DNA of 64,000 nucleotides from Campylobacter gracilis (GTDB lineage Bacteria > Campylobacterota > Campylobacteria > Campylobacterales > Campylobacteraceae), in contig NZ_CP012196.1 in the NCBI RefSeq assembly GCF_001190745.1, positions 806,001 through 870,000 of the forward strand, written 5' to 3'. The translations under genes were made by a program, and so were the position numbers. The notes under the pieces were generated by a model, which searched no databases, was not told the DNA's origin, and saw only the letters and a program-made list of their open reading frames with translations. This document shows, in pieces, positions 16,931 through 26,573 of the stretch. How positions within the stretch are numbered: position 1 is the first letter of the stretch; each line of letters starts with the position of its first letter.

Positions 16931-18070
16931 ATGCTGTTACTTAAAAACGCCGATCTATACGCGCCCGAGCACGTCGGTAGGAGCGACGTTTTGCTCGGTG
17001 GAGGTAAAATTTTAGCCGTTTCTAAGGGGCTTGATTTTCGAGTCGATGGGCTTGAAATTTACGATCTAGAGGGCAAAATTTTAGCACCCGGACTCATCGA
17101 TCAGCACGTGCACATCACGGGCGGCGGCGGCGAGGCGGGTTATCACTCGCGCACGCCCGAAATAACGCTATCACAGATCATCCGCTACGGCACGACGACG
17201 GTCGTGGGGACGCTGGGTACGGATGGGTGCACGAGGAGCCTCGAAAATCTCTACTCAAAGGCCAAAGCGCTTGAATACGAGGGCATTTCGACCTTCATCC
17301 ACACAGGCTCTTATGCGCTGCCTAGCGTCACATTTACTGGCTCCGTCACGCGCGATCTGGTGCTCATCGACAAGGTCATCGGCTGTAAGATCGCGATGAG
17401 CGACAACCGCGGCAGCTATCCGACCTCTCAGGAGCTCATCAAAACTCTAACACAGATTCGCATCGGCGGCATGATCTCGAAAAGAGGCGGCGTGCTGCAT
17501 ATGCATATGGGCGGTCTCGCGGATAAATTTGACCCGATTTTTAGCGTGATCAAGGATTATTCGTTCCCGATTAATTACTTCTCGCCGACGCACTGCGCGC
17601 GGACAAAGGAGCTTTTTGACGAGGCGATCAAATTTCAAAAAATGGGCGGCTATATCGACATTACGAGCGGCGGAAGTAAATTTGCCCCGCTTCACGAAGC
17701 CATCGCGTATGGGCTAGCTAACGGGCTAAATTTAGAGCGCCTAACGATGAGCTCGGACGGTAACGGTAGCGTGCCTAGATTTGACGAGAACGGCGCGCTG
17801 GTGGGCTACGGCTGCGCCTCGTGCGAGACGAATTTAGAGGTCTTGCAGGCCTGCGTGAAAAATAAAATCCTAACCATCCCGCAAGCGCTAAGCATGATGG
17901 GCAAAAACGTCGCAAAATACCTAAATCTAGGCGGCAAAGGCGAGATAAAAGTAGGCTTTGACGCCGATTTTGCGGTATTTGACGAAGCCCTAAACCTAGA
18001 TAGCGTGATCGCGAAAGGGGAGTTTTGCGTGAAAGAGGGCAAGCTCGTGAAAAAGGGATTTTTTGAGTGA
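16931..18070 (+). CDS. iadA: Isoaspartyl dipeptidase IadA
   Basis: 379 residues, close to the E. coli enzyme. A binuclear-zinc amidohydrolase that cleaves beta-aspartyl (isoAsp) dipeptides from degraded proteins. The first metal site is H-V-H-I-T-G-G-G-G-E-A-G, followed by the conserved S-R-T-P-E; further His residues lie in H-M-H-M-G and P-T-H-C, and the catalytic Asp in M-S-S-D-G-N-G. AAAGGAG precedes the ATG. It stands alone. Confidence 0.92.
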   Translation: MLLLKNADLYAPEHVGRSDVLLGGGKILAVSKGLDFRVDGLEIYDLEGKILAPGLIDQHVHITGGGGEAGYHSRTPEITLSQIIRYGTTTVVGTLGTDGCTRSLENLYSKAKALEYEGISTFIHTGSYALPSVTFTGSVTRDLVLIDKVIGCKIAMSDNRGSYPTSQELIKTLTQIRIGGMISKRGGVLHMHMGGLADKFDPIFSVIKDYSFPINYFSPTHCARTKELFDEAIKFQKMGGYIDITSGGSKFAPLHEAIAYGLANGLNLERLTMSSDGNGSVPRFDENGALVGYGCASCETNLEVLQACVKNKILTIPQALSMMGKNVAKYLNLGGKGEIKVGFDADFAVFDEALNLDSVIAKGEFCVKEGKLVKKGFFE

Positions 18071-18232
18071 AATTTAAAGCAGATGCCGCTTTTTAAATTC
18101 GGCGAATTTAAATTTGACGTATAATCTTACTCGCGCCATTTGCGAGCATCTCATCTTTTTTTGCAGCGCAAAATTTAACCGCGCCGAGGTTTGGATTATA
18201 TTAAATTTAGCTTTAATTTAGCTATTTTTAAA

Positions 18233-18238
18233 TATAAT
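18233..18238 (+). promoter_or_regulatory. -10 box (TATAAT) for the rpsB operon
   Basis: A consensus TATAAT in a periodically AT-rich stretch (TTAAATTTAG, TTTAATTTAG, TTTTTAAA) typical of Campylobacter sigma-70 promoters. Transcription would start near 18245, giving a leader of about 110 bases. Confidence 0.65.
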
Positions 18239-18251
18239 CTCAGCTTCAATT

Positions 18252-18347
18252 CACACACACCAATCCTAAAATTTGGTTGCGTTTGTTAAAAACAGATGTT
18301 AATGGGTGTGGAGGAGAAACCTAAATTTCGGGGCAACCCACAAGGAG
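18252..18347 (+). promoter_or_regulatory. Candidate structured leader of rpsB
   Basis: Two 6-bp pairings interleave: CACACC (18256-18261) with GGTGTG (18305-18310), and GGTTGC (18275-18280) with GCAACC (18333-18338). This A-B-A'-B' order would form a pseudoknot ending 4 bases before the AAGGAG ribosome-binding site. A competing 5-bp pairing, TGGGT (18303-18307) with ACCCA (18336-18340), would exclude both. Ribosomal protein S2 autoregulates its leader in other bacteria; here this is an inference from base pairing only. Confidence 0.4.
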
Positions 18348-18354
18348 AAAACTC

Positions 18355-19152
18355 ATGGTAACAATGAGAGATTTGCTAGAGTGCGGCGTTCATTTCGGAC
18401 ACCAAACACGCAGATGGAATCCGAAGATGAAAAAATTCATTTTCGGCGAGAGAAAAGGTATCTACATCATAGATCTACAAAAAACTATCCGCTACTTCCG
18501 CTACACTTATAATATCGTGCGCGATGCGGCTGCCGAGGGCAAGACGATACTTTTCGTAGGCACCAAAAAACAAGCCGGCGCGACGCTAAAAGAGTACGCC
18601 GAAAAATGCGGCATGCCTTATGTGAGCCACAGATGGCTAGGCGGCATGCTGACGAATTTTTCTACTATCAAGCAATCGATCCGCAAGCTCGAAGTAATCG
18701 AGACTATGGAAGAGGACGGCTCGATAAATTTACTAACCAAAAAAGAGGCGCTAATGCTTCGCCGCAAAAAAGAGAAGCTCGAGCTTTATCTAGGCGGCAT
18801 TCGCAATATGAAGGGCCTTCCTGATATGATCTTCGTCATTGACGTAGTTAAAGAAAAGATCGCCGTAGCGGAAGCTAACCGCCTAAAAATGCCGGTTATC
18901 GCGCCTTTGGATACGAACTGCGATCCGGACGTAGTTGATTTCCCGATACCCGGCAACGACGATGCGATCCGCTCGGTTCAGCTTTTCTGCCAAGAGATGG
19001 CTGAGGCGATCAACGAAGGCAAGGCGCTTCGCGATCAAGATGCGAGCGAGGATGTCGAGCAGAGCGAAGCCGTCAGCGACGAGGAGAAAGAGGAAGTCGT
19101 AGCCGAGGCGATGAGCGAAGAGGATTTTGACGTAAATGAGGACGAAGAGTAA
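18355..19152 (+). CDS. rpsB: 30S ribosomal protein S2
   Basis: 265 residues with a typical S2 core ([19 protein letters not shown]) and an acidic C-terminal tail ([18 protein letters not shown]) as in other Campylobacter. It binds late in 30S assembly and helps hold S1. AAGGAG lies 7 bases before the ATG. The stop TAA overlaps the tsf ATG (TAATG). Confidence 0.98.
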   Translation: MVTMRDLLECGVHFGHQTRRWNPKMKKFIFGERKGIYIIDLQKTIRYFRYTYNIVRDAAAEGKTILFVGTKKQAGATLKEYAEKCGMPYVSHRWLGGMLTNFSTIKQSIRKLEVIETMEEDGSINLLTKKEALMLRRKKEKLELYLGGIRNMKGLPDMIFVIDVVKEKIAVAEANRLKMPVIAPLDTNCDPDVVDFPIPGNDDAIRSVQLFCQEMAEAINEGKALRDQDASEDVEQSEAVSDEEKEEVVAEAMSEEDFDVNEDEE

Positions 19153-20216
19153 TGGAAATCAGCGCGCAAATGGTAAAAGAGCTCCGCGAAAGCACCGGAG
19201 CGGGGATGATGGACTGCAAAAAGGCTTTAGTTGAAACAGACGGCGATATGGATAAGGCCGTTGATCTGCTTCGCGAAAAGGGCCTTGGAAAGGCTGCTAA
19301 AAAGGCCGACCGCCTAGCTAGTGAGGGTCTAGTAAGCGTCGAAGTGGGCGCGGATCACAAGATCGCCACGATAAGCGAGATAAATTCCGAAACCGACTTC
19401 GTAGCTAAAAATCAAAATTTTATAAATTTAGTTAAAAATACTACTCTACATATCCAAAGTAAAGGCATTAGCAGCATTGATGAGCTAAATTCCAGTATCA
19501 TCGACGGCGTTAAATTTGATGAGCATCTAAAAAGCCAGATCGCTACGATCGGCGAAAATTTGGTCGTTAGAAGATTTGAGACGATCAAAGCGGGTGCAAA
19601 CGGCGTAGTAAACGGCTACCTGCACTCAAACGGTCGCGTAGGTGTAATCATCGCAGCAGCTTGCGACAGCGAGCGAACTGCGGAGGGTGCGAAGGATCTT
19701 ATAAAAAATCTCTGCATGCATGCAGCCGCGATGAAACCTCAGGTTATCAGCTATAAAGAGCTTGACCCCGATTTTATCGAGAAGGAATTTTTGGCTCTTA
19801 AAGGCGAGTTTGAGAAGGAAAATGAGGAGTTTGTGCGTTTAGGTAAGCCCCTTCATAAGATCCCGCAGTTCGGCTCGCGCGCGCATATAAGCGATGAAAT
19901 TTTAGCCAAAGAGATCGAAGCTCTAAAAGACGAGCTTCGCAAACAAAATAAGCCTGAAAAAATTTGGGATAAAATTTTGCCGGGTCAGATCGATCGCTTC
20001 ATCGCCGATAATACCCAGATCGATCAGCGCCTCACGCTGCTAGGGCAATTTTACGTAATGGACGATAAGAAAACCGTCGAGCAGGTGATTGACGAAGAAG
20101 CTAAAAAACTAGGCGGCAAGATCGAGATCGTAAAATACGTCCGCTTCGAAGTGGGCGAAGGCCTAGAGAAAAAAAGCGAAGACTTCGCAGCCGAAGTAGC
20201 GGCTCAAATCGGCTAA
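19152..20216 (+). CDS. tsf: Elongation factor Ts
   Basis: 354 residues, the usual Campylobacter length. It is the nucleotide exchange factor for EF-Tu. The N-terminal UBA-like part (V-K-E-L-R-E-S-T-G-A-G-M-M-D-C-K-K-A-L) and the E-T-D-F-V-A-K-N motif that inserts beside the EF-Tu nucleotide are present. Translationally coupled to rpsB by a one-base overlap. Confidence 0.98.
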   Translation: MEISAQMVKELRESTGAGMMDCKKALVETDGDMDKAVDLLREKGLGKAAKKADRLASEGLVSVEVGADHKIATISEINSETDFVAKNQNFINLVKNTTLHIQSKGISSIDELNSSIIDGVKFDEHLKSQIATIGENLVVRRFETIKAGANGVVNGYLHSNGRVGVIIAAACDSERTAEGAKDLIKNLCMHAAAMKPQVISYKELDPDFIEKEFLALKGEFEKENEEFVRLGKPLHKIPQFGSRAHISDEILAKEIEALKDELRKQNKPEKIWDKILPGQIDRFIADNTQIDQRLTLLGQFYVMDDKKTVEQVIDEEAKKLGGKIEIVKYVRFEVGEGLEKKSEDFAAEVAAQIG

Positions 20217-20218
20217 AT

Positions 20219-20860
20219 ATGGAACTTCTAAAGGGCGTAAATCTTACTCACGCGTATGATTATTCGCTCTTTGAAAATGTAAGCTTAAGCGTCCAAGAGA
20301 GCGAGAGCATCGCTATTTTGGGCGTTAGCGGCTGCGGCAAATCGACCTTGCTTCATATTTTATGCACGCTTTTAAAGCCGAACTCGGGCGAGGTGATCTA
20401 CGGCGGGCGCAGTATTTACGAGCTAAGCTCTGATGAGAGACTTAAAATCCGCCGCAACGACTTCGGTATTATATTTCAATCCCACTACCTTTTTAAGGGC
20501 TTTTCCTCTGGCGAAAATATTGAACTCGCCGCTAAACTTACGAATAATGCGATAGATGATGAAATTTTAAAAAAGCTTCAGATCGAACATACTTTAAAGC
20601 AAGGCGTGGGCGAGCTTAGCGGCGGACAGCAGCAGCGCGTGAGTATCGCTCGTATACTTTGCAAAAAGCCGCGCATAATCTTTGCCGACGAGCCTACTGG
20701 AAATTTAGACAAAGATACCGCAAACGAGGTCATGGACGTGATTTTTGATTATATAAAATCCAGCCGTGGCGCACTCGTGCTCGTGACCCACGATGAGAAT
20801 TTAGCGCAGAAATGCTGCAAAGTTTATCGCCTAAATAACCGAAATTTAGCGCAAATATAA
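20219..20860 (+). CDS. ABC transporter ATP-binding protein, LolD/FtsE-like
   Basis: 213 residues, ATPase only. Walker [10 protein letters not shown] at 35-43, signature [10 protein letters not shown], Walker B I-I-F-A-D-E-P, and T-G-N-L-D as in the MacB/LolD/FtsE group. It starts two bases after tsf. From memory this is the position of Cj1180c in C. jejuni. No permease is adjacent, so the partner (LolC/E-type) must be elsewhere. In C. jejuni fliR comes next; here it is absent. Confidence 0.9.
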   Translation: MELLKGVNLTHAYDYSLFENVSLSVQESESIAILGVSGCGKSTLLHILCTLLKPNSGEVIYGGRSIYELSSDERLKIRRNDFGIIFQSHYLFKGFSSGENIELAAKLTNNAIDDEILKKLQIEHTLKQGVGELSGGQQQRVSIARILCKKPRIIFADEPTGNLDKDTANEVMDVIFDYIKSSRGALVLVTHDENLAQKCCKVYRLNNRNLAQI

Positions 20861-20883
20861 GCAATTAATAACCAAAAATATCT

Positions 20884-20889
20884 TACAAT
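20884..20889 (+). promoter_or_regulatory. Candidate -10 box (TACAAT) before the acidic protein
   Basis: TACAAT lies 29 bases upstream of the ATG in the short gap after the ABC gene, with AAAGG as ribosome-binding site. Confidence 0.4.
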
Positions 20890-20917
20890 AGCCCAAATTC
20901 TTTCTAAAAGGTCATAA

Positions 20918-22990
20918 ATGAAAATTCTACTTGACAATCACAATGAGCAGGTTGCAAGTGTCGTAAATATTTGCTGCGAGCGCATCGGTGCGGATCTGGT
21001 AGCATATAGTGCAGACGAGAGTGAATATGATTTGACGATAAAAAATTATGAAGATGGCGATGATATTTCAAAATTTGATCTTAATAAAACGCTGTTTCTG
21101 ACGCCTAAGAATGTTTCGGTGCCAGGAGCGCGATACACCCTTACTAAGCCTTTTTCGCCGCTTGAGCTCATTACGTTTATTAGCGAATTTTCGGTTCAAA
21201 ATATGAGTGTGCAGGCGAAAGAAAAAATGGCGAAAGAATTTGCCGATGCAAGCTCTGTGATGAAAGAGATCGATGCGATTGACCAGGCAAATTCCGCTTC
21301 GGGCAGTAATTTTGAAGAGCTTGTGGATAGCTTTTATGACTCCGGTAAGGATATACCGCTTTCACAGCTGGCAAACGATATAGCGCCCGAGATTGCAGAT
21401 GATGTGCCGCTTTCGCAGTTGGTAGGTGATATGCCGCGCACGGACGAGATCGCAGATGATATTCCGCTCTCACAGCTTGCAGATGAAGCAGCTCTTGCGG
21501 ACACCATCGCCGATGATACGCCGCTTAACGCCGTCGCAGAAAAGATTGCGGATAATATCGCAGACGATATGCCTCTAAACTTAGCTGCTAGCGATATCCC
21601 TGAGGATGTGCCGTTAAATAGTATCAGCACAAGCGAGCCTGCCGAAAGTAATCACACGCCTCAAGATGAAATTCCACTCGCAAAGGACGATGCTCCGATA
21701 GCTCTAGCGGCGCTAGATGATGAAAATCCTAAGAATTCCAAAACGGATAAAATGCAGACAGAAGATGAAATTCCTGCCACACGGGCAAGCGAAACTTTAC
21801 CGCTTGTACAGCAAGATGAGCTGCAAAGAGCTAGCAGCTCTAATGGAACTGCTGTTGAAAAAAAGGCAGACGCTGCGCCTAATCTAGAGGAAGCGAAAGA
21901 CTTTGCGGACGTTACGCTTAAACAGCATGAGTCAGACGGCTCATTTGCCTATAAAACAGAGGAAAGAAAATCTGCCTCGCAAGTAGTGCAAGATGTAGCC
22001 GGCGCGCCTGTTAACAGCGGATTTGATATGGATTTTTCTAGGCTTTTCGATAGTGCCGGCATGCCCGTGGAGGAGTTTGGCGGATATGATAATTTTGCCA
22101 CGGCTGCGTTTGCTTCTGATGAAAAAGAGGATAAAAAATCTGCGCATGATAAAAATACAGCGGCTACGGATTTTCAAAAAACGCAAATTCCGTCTCAATA
22201 CGAGGTCGCTTCAGATATGCCGATTGCGTTAGCGGGTGCGGGCGATATACCTCGCGAAAATCTTTATAATGCCGTTCCGTTTCAAAGCATGGAATTTACT
22301 GGCGGACTTGCACAGAATACGCCTATGTCTGCTCATAATGAAGCATGGAATTCAATTGGCGCAAATTTCGCAGCTTCTGCAAATTCTAGCAATACCGGGA
22401 TTATAAATTCTACTCCTGCGCCGAATTTTTCGGAGCTAAACTTACCGCACATATTAGATGCCTCAGATTTACCGAAGCAAAGCGAGCAAGCCAATAGCGT
22501 TGCCGGCGGGTTTGCGGATGGATTTTTGCGCGCTATGGAGGGCGATTTCGCAAACTCGTTTGCCGAAAGCTCCGCAGATAGCGAGCAATTTAAATCTGGT
22601 AAGCCCGCAAAGAGCGCCGCGCAGCAGATAAAATTTAATGCTTCAAAGGCTTCGGAGCGCACCGAATTTAAATCTCCTAAATTTGGTGTGTCCGAGCAGG
22701 TAAATGAGATGAAATTTGGCGCACAAGCTATGCCGAATGAGCTTGCCGCTTCGGCTGCGGCGGAGTTTGCCAGCCTTATGGCAAGCGAGTTAGAGCTTAG
22801 CTCTAAAAGCGAGCCGCTGCGTAACGAGCACAGTAAAAAACCGAGCGCCGAGGAGCTGAAAACCAAGTTGCGCGATGATCTAGAAGCGGGCATCGCAAGT
22901 ACGATCGAGAGATTTGCGGGTAGCAAGGATGCTAAAGACGCGCTGAAGGACTTTAAGATCAATATCGACATATCGTTTGGAGACAGATAG
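20918..22990 (+). CDS. Large acidic repeat protein (Cj1178c-like), function unknown
   Basis: 690 residues. The first about 95 residues look folded (M-K-I-L-L-D-N-H-N to S-P-L-E-L-I-T-F), with an alpha/beta pattern resembling a receiver domain, but I do not see a full set of its acidic residues. The rest is acidic and Ala/Ser-rich. A motif D-D-x-P-L-S-Q-L or D-D-x-P-L-N recurs at least six times between about 21350 and 21620. The C-terminus (L-K-T-K-L-R-D-D-L-E-A-G-I-A-S-T-I-E-R-F) is conserved-looking and helical. The C. jejuni gene at this position is described as a highly acidic protein and sits beside fliR. The TAG stop overlaps the GTG of gmk. Confidence 0.8.
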   Translation: MKILLDNHNEQVASVVNICCERIGADLVAYSADESEYDLTIKNYEDGDDISKFDLNKTLFLTPKNVSVPGARYTLTKPFSPLELITFISEFSVQNMSVQAKEKMAKEFADASSVMKEIDAIDQANSASGSNFEELVDSFYDSGKDIPLSQLANDIAPEIADDVPLSQLVGDMPRTDEIADDIPLSQLADEAALADTIADDTPLNAVAEKIADNIADDMPLNLAASDIPEDVPLNSISTSEPAESNHTPQDEIPLAKDDAPIALAALDDENPKNSKTDKMQTEDEIPATRASETLPLVQQDELQRASSSNGTAVEKKADAAPNLEEAKDFADVTLKQHESDGSFAYKTEERKSASQVVQDVAGAPVNSGFDMDFSRLFDSAGMPVEEFGGYDNFATAAFASDEKEDKKSAHDKNTAATDFQKTQIPSQYEVASDMPIALAGAGDIPRENLYNAVPFQSMEFTGGLAQNTPMSAHNEAWNSIGANFAASANSSNTGIINSTPAPNFSELNLPHILDASDLPKQSEQANSVAGGFADGFLRAMEGDFANSFAESSADSEQFKSGKPAKSAAQQIKFNASKASERTEFKSPKFGVSEQVNEMKFGAQAMPNELAASAAAEFASLMASELELSSKSEPLRNEHSKKPSAEELKTKLRDDLEAGIASTIERFAGSKDAKDALKDFKINIDISFGDR

Positions 22991-23604
22991 TGAAAGGCAA
23001 AATTTTGCTCGTCTCCGGTCCCAGCGGCAGCGGCAAAAGCACGCTCATAAAGCGTCTTATCACAGAATTTGGCGAGCAGATATACTTCTCGATCTCCTCT
23101 ACGACGCGCGAAATGCGTGCGGGTGAAGCAGATGGCGTGAATTATCATTTCATAAGCGAGAGCGAGTTTCGCGCAGGCATCGAGCGCGGAGAGTTTTTAG
23201 AGTGGGCGTTGGTCCACGGCAAATACTACGGTACTTCGCTAAAAGCTGCTACGAGCGAGCTTGAGCGGGGTAAGATCGTGATTTTTGACATCGATGTGCA
23301 AGGATATGAGATCGTGCGCGGAAAAGTACCTAAAAACGAGCTTACCAGCGTATTTATTACTACGCCGAGCTTGTCAGAGCTTAGGGATAGGTTGCGCGCT
23401 CGCGGCGATAATGATCCCGCCGATATTGCTTTACGCCTGCAAAACGCGCAAGAGGAGATGGAGCGCCTAGGCGAGTATGATTATTTCATAATAAACGACC
23501 GCCTGGAAGCTGCGTATGAAAATTTAAGATCAATCTACAAAACTATCAAACTAGAAACGGCAAGCCGCGACATAGGCAAGCTAATCGAAATTTGGAAAAT
23601 TTAA
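22990..23604 (+). CDS. gmk: Guanylate kinase
   Basis: 204 residues. It phosphorylates GMP to GDP with ATP. P-loop [10 protein letters not shown] near the N-terminus, GMP-binding [11 protein letters not shown] and [16 protein letters not shown], and I-F-D-I-D-V-Q-G follow. The start is GTG at 22990, overlapping the upstream TAG by one base, so translation is coupled. Confidence 0.97.
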   Translation: MKGKILLVSGPSGSGKSTLIKRLITEFGEQIYFSISSTTREMRAGEADGVNYHFISESEFRAGIERGEFLEWALVHGKYYGTSLKAATSELERGKIVIFDIDVQGYEIVRGKVPKNELTSVFITTPSLSELRDRLRARGDNDPADIALRLQNAQEEMERLGEYDYFIINDRLEAAYENLRSIYKTIKLETASRDIGKLIEIWKI

Positions 23605-23614
23605 AGGAGAAAAA

Positions 23615-23827
23615 ATGGGCGTAAGCGTTCAACAACTGCTAATTATCTTAGCGATCATCGTGTTACTTTTCGGAGCTAAAAAGATCCCTGAGCTCGCAAA
23701 GGGCGTGGGCAAGGGCATAAAGACTTTCAAAAAAGAGATGGAAGAGGACGACGAACCGCAAAAGGTCGAGAAAAAGATGGAGCAAGAGATCAAAGACGCC
23801 GAAATCAGCGATACTAAAAAGGCGTAA
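23615..23827 (+). CDS. tatA: Sec-independent translocase subunit TatA
   Basis: 70 residues. One N-terminal membrane helix (about 5-21), the hinge F-G-A-K-K-I-P-E-L and an amphipathic helix ([13 protein letters not shown]) identify it, followed by a charged tail. It forms the pore of the Tat pathway for folded proteins, for which the RR-signal flavoprotein at 6877-8640 is a substrate candidate. AAAGGAG precedes the ATG. Confidence 0.96.
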   Translation: MGVSVQQLLIILAIIVLLFGAKKIPELAKGVGKGIKTFKKEMEEDDEPQKVEKKMEQEIKDAEISDTKKA

Positions 23828-23832
23828 AGGAT

Positions 23833-25629
23833 TTGAAAAATTTAGTCTTAAATGAAATTTTTAAAATTTTATCTCGCAAAGTCGTTTTAGAAAAACCCAA
23901 AGATAAAAGCTTGGCTCATTACGCCTCGCCCGAGGCTTTTGCGCTGGCTAAAGAGCTGCGAAAGGCGCCAAAGCTTATCGCCGAGGAGCTTGCGGCTAAA
24001 TTTAAAGACAGCGAAATTCTAAGCGCCACGGCGGTGAACGGCTATCTAAATTTTCACCTAAAGCCCGTCGTGTTGGGTGCGCTTGCTGAAAATGCCCTTA
24101 GACTGGGTGGCGATTTTGCGAAAAACGACGCCGAGCTTGGACGTGGAATTTTACCAGCTTCGGAAAGGATTTGCGCGGGCGAGCCTGTTTGCAACGGCTT
24201 TGCTGCAAATCTAGCTGCGAGCGGCAATGACGCCGCCAAATCGCAAAATTCCGCCGCTAGGCAAAATTTTATTTCGCAGAATTCCGAGGCGGCGTCAAAT
24301 TCCGTTGCTGTGCCAAAATGCGATGAGGCGCGGAATTCCGCCGCCGCGTCGCAAAAAATTCTGCTTGAATACATCAGCGCCAATCCTACAGGTCCGCTTC
24401 ATATCGGGCACGTGCGCGGCGCCGTTTACGGCGATACGTTTGCGCGCATCGGAGGCTATCTGGGTCACCGCGTAGATACCGAGTACTACATCAACGATGC
24501 GGGCAATCAGATCGAGCTTTTGGGCACTTCGATCGCGCTTCGTGCGCGCGAGCTTGCGGGCGAGGACGTGAGCTATCCCGAGAAATACTACCGCGGCGAG
24601 TATATCGATGAGATTATCCCTCTTGCGCACGCCCAATTCGGCGATGAAATTTTCCGCGACGAATCGCGGATCTTGCAGCTTGCGGAGTTCGCTAAGGACG
24701 AAGTGCTAAAGATCATCCAAAAAGATCTCGCAGACGCCGGCATTCATATCCAAAACTGGGCTAGCGAAAAGAGCCTCTACGGCGAGCTTGAGCCAACGAT
24801 TAGGAAGCTTGAGCGCAGCGGCAAGATGTATGAGCAGGAGAGCAAAATTTGGATCCGCTCATCGCAGCTCGGAGATGAAAAGGATCGCGTCGTCATCCGC
24901 GAGGATGCGCGCCCGACCTATCTTGCGGGCGACATCGTCTATCACAACAACAAATTTGAGCGCGGATATGAGCGCTGCATCAACATCTGGGGCGCCGATC
25001 ACCACGGCTACATCGCGCGATTAAAGGCCGCCGTGCATTTTCTGGGCTACGACGAAAGCAGGCTCGAGATCATCCTAATGCAGATGGTAAATTTGCTCAA
25101 AGACGGGCAGACCTACAAGATGAGCAAGCGCGCGGGCAACGCGATTTTGATGAGCGACGTGCTCGCCGCGATCGGCAGGGATGCTATGCGATTTATCTTC
25201 ATCAGCAAAAAGGGCGAGACGCCGCTTGAGTTCGACGTGGACGAGCTTGCGCGCGAGGACAGCAGCAATCCGATCTTTTACATCAACTACGCTCACGCGC
25301 GGGTCAATCAAATTTTTACCAAAGCGGGCAAACGCGAGGCAGATGTCTTGGGCGCGGACTTCGGCACGCTAGATGAAGCGGGGCTCGGCCTAGCTTTTGC
25401 GGCGCTTGGCTTGAATGAAATTTTAAATGACGCATTTAATTCGCGCGGCTTGCAGAAGCTGCCCGATTTCCTAAAGGCGCTCGCGGCGGACTTTCACAAA
25501 TACTACAACGAAAACCGCGTCGTAGGCAGCGAGAACGAGGACGCGAAACTCAAGCTGTTCGCGCTCGTGGCGCTTAGTATCCGCACTGCGTTTGCCCTGA
25601 TGGGCCTAAGCGCGAAAGAGAAAATGTAG
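23833..25629 (+). CDS. argS: Arginyl-tRNA synthetase with a low-complexity insertion
   Basis: 598 residues, longer than the roughly 530 usual for the group. Class I synthetase: H-I-G-H motif in P-T-G-P-L-H-I-G-H-V-R-G and K-M-S-K-R in Y-K-M-S-K-R-A-G-N, with the ArgS N-terminal additional domain first and a DALR anticodon-binding domain at the end. Between about residues 100 and 176, just before I-L-L-E-Y-I-S-A-N-P-T, lies an Ala/Asn/Ser-rich insertion coded by clustered RAATTY hexamers (24146-24361). The start is TTG at 23833 with AAAGGA upstream. Confidence 0.95.
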   Translation: MKNLVLNEIFKILSRKVVLEKPKDKSLAHYASPEAFALAKELRKAPKLIAEELAAKFKDSEILSATAVNGYLNFHLKPVVLGALAENALRLGGDFAKNDAELGRGILPASERICAGEPVCNGFAANLAASGNDAAKSQNSAARQNFISQNSEAASNSVAVPKCDEARNSAAASQKILLEYISANPTGPLHIGHVRGAVYGDTFARIGGYLGHRVDTEYYINDAGNQIELLGTSIALRARELAGEDVSYPEKYYRGEYIDEIIPLAHAQFGDEIFRDESRILQLAEFAKDEVLKIIQKDLADAGIHIQNWASEKSLYGELEPTIRKLERSGKMYEQESKIWIRSSQLGDEKDRVVIREDARPTYLAGDIVYHNNKFERGYERCINIWGADHHGYIARLKAAVHFLGYDESRLEIILMQMVNLLKDGQTYKMSKRAGNAILMSDVLAAIGRDAMRFIFISKKGETPLEFDVDELAREDSSNPIFYINYAHARVNQIFTKAGKREADVLGADFGTLDEAGLGLAFAALGLNEILNDAFNSRGLQKLPDFLKALAADFHKYYNENRVVGSENEDAKLKLFALVALSIRTAFALMGLSAKEKM

Positions 25630-25769
25630 GCTCTTATCAGTTGATTTTATATTAATTTCACTCAAATCGTGTTTTTATATGAAATCTTTTCCGCTTGTGT
25701 TTTTCTGCAATAAGCATAAAGTTGCTGGCAAATTTTAATGGATATGAGTGGATAATTTAAGGATTAGAT

Positions 25770-26573
25770 ATGAGAAAGACAATTAGCATCGTAGCTCTTG
25801 TCATTGCCGTTTGCGTTTTAATTAAAATTCTTTTTCCTACGCCGATTTTATCGTTAAAATGCCATTTTGACGACAATAAAAGCTGCGTGGAGCTAGGGCG
25901 AGATAAACAATCAAGAGGTGATTATGAAAGCTCAAGGACAATATTCGCAAAAGCATGTGATTTAGGAGATATCGATAGCTGCTTTGAAGTAGGTACCCTA
26001 TATGATAATGGCGATAAAGTAGATGCTATAAAAGCAAGCAAATTTTATTTGAAAGCATGCGAGAAAAGTAAAGCAGTAAGTTGCCACAAGCTAGGAAATT
26101 TATACCAAAAAGGCCTCCTGGAGAAGGATTATAAAAAAGCAGTAAAATTTTATGAAAAAGCATGTGATTTAGGCTATGGCAAAAGTTGCCACAACGGTGG
26201 AAGTGTATACATTATGGGCGGTTTTGGACTAGAAGTAGATCACGAAAAGGCGTTTGAGCTTTTTAAAAAAGGCTGTGAACATGGCTTACTCGATAGCTGC
26301 TATAACGTCGCATTTTCATATCAGCAAGGCGACGGGACGCAGATGAACTATGATAAAGCTATAGAATTTTACACGAAAGCCTGCGATTTAGGCTTTTCCT
26401 ATGCTTGCGGTAATCTCGGAGTTTTGTACGTTGGCGGTAGTCAGAATGTAAAGCAAGATCTCCGCAAGGCGTTAGACTATTTTGTGAGGGCTTGCGACTT
26501 AGGGAATGAAAAAATTTGTGAAAAGCTTCAGTGGATAAAAGACACGATTTCAATAGATCAACCGCAAAATTAA
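25770..26573 (+). CDS. Sel1-repeat (Hcp-type) cysteine-rich protein, first copy
   Basis: 267 residues. One N-terminal hydrophobic segment (about 5-23) works as a signal or anchor. It is followed by about six Sel1-like repeats of about 36 residues, each with the paired Cys pattern K-A-C-D-L-G-x-x-x-S-C that forms a disulfide in Helicobacter cysteine-rich proteins (Hcp). Such proteins are periplasmic or secreted scaffolds; some Hcp bind penicillin-like compounds. It is a close paralogue of the gene at 26783 and is more AT-rich than that copy. Confidence 0.88.
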   Translation: MRKTISIVALVIAVCVLIKILFPTPILSLKCHFDDNKSCVELGRDKQSRGDYESSRTIFAKACDLGDIDSCFEVGTLYDNGDKVDAIKASKFYLKACEKSKAVSCHKLGNLYQKGLLEKDYKKAVKFYEKACDLGYGKSCHNGGSVYIMGGFGLEVDHEKAFELFKKGCEHGLLDSCYNVAFSYQQGDGTQMNYDKAIEFYTKACDLGFSYACGNLGVLYVGGSQNVKQDLRKALDYFVRACDLGNEKICEKLQWIKDTISIDQPQN

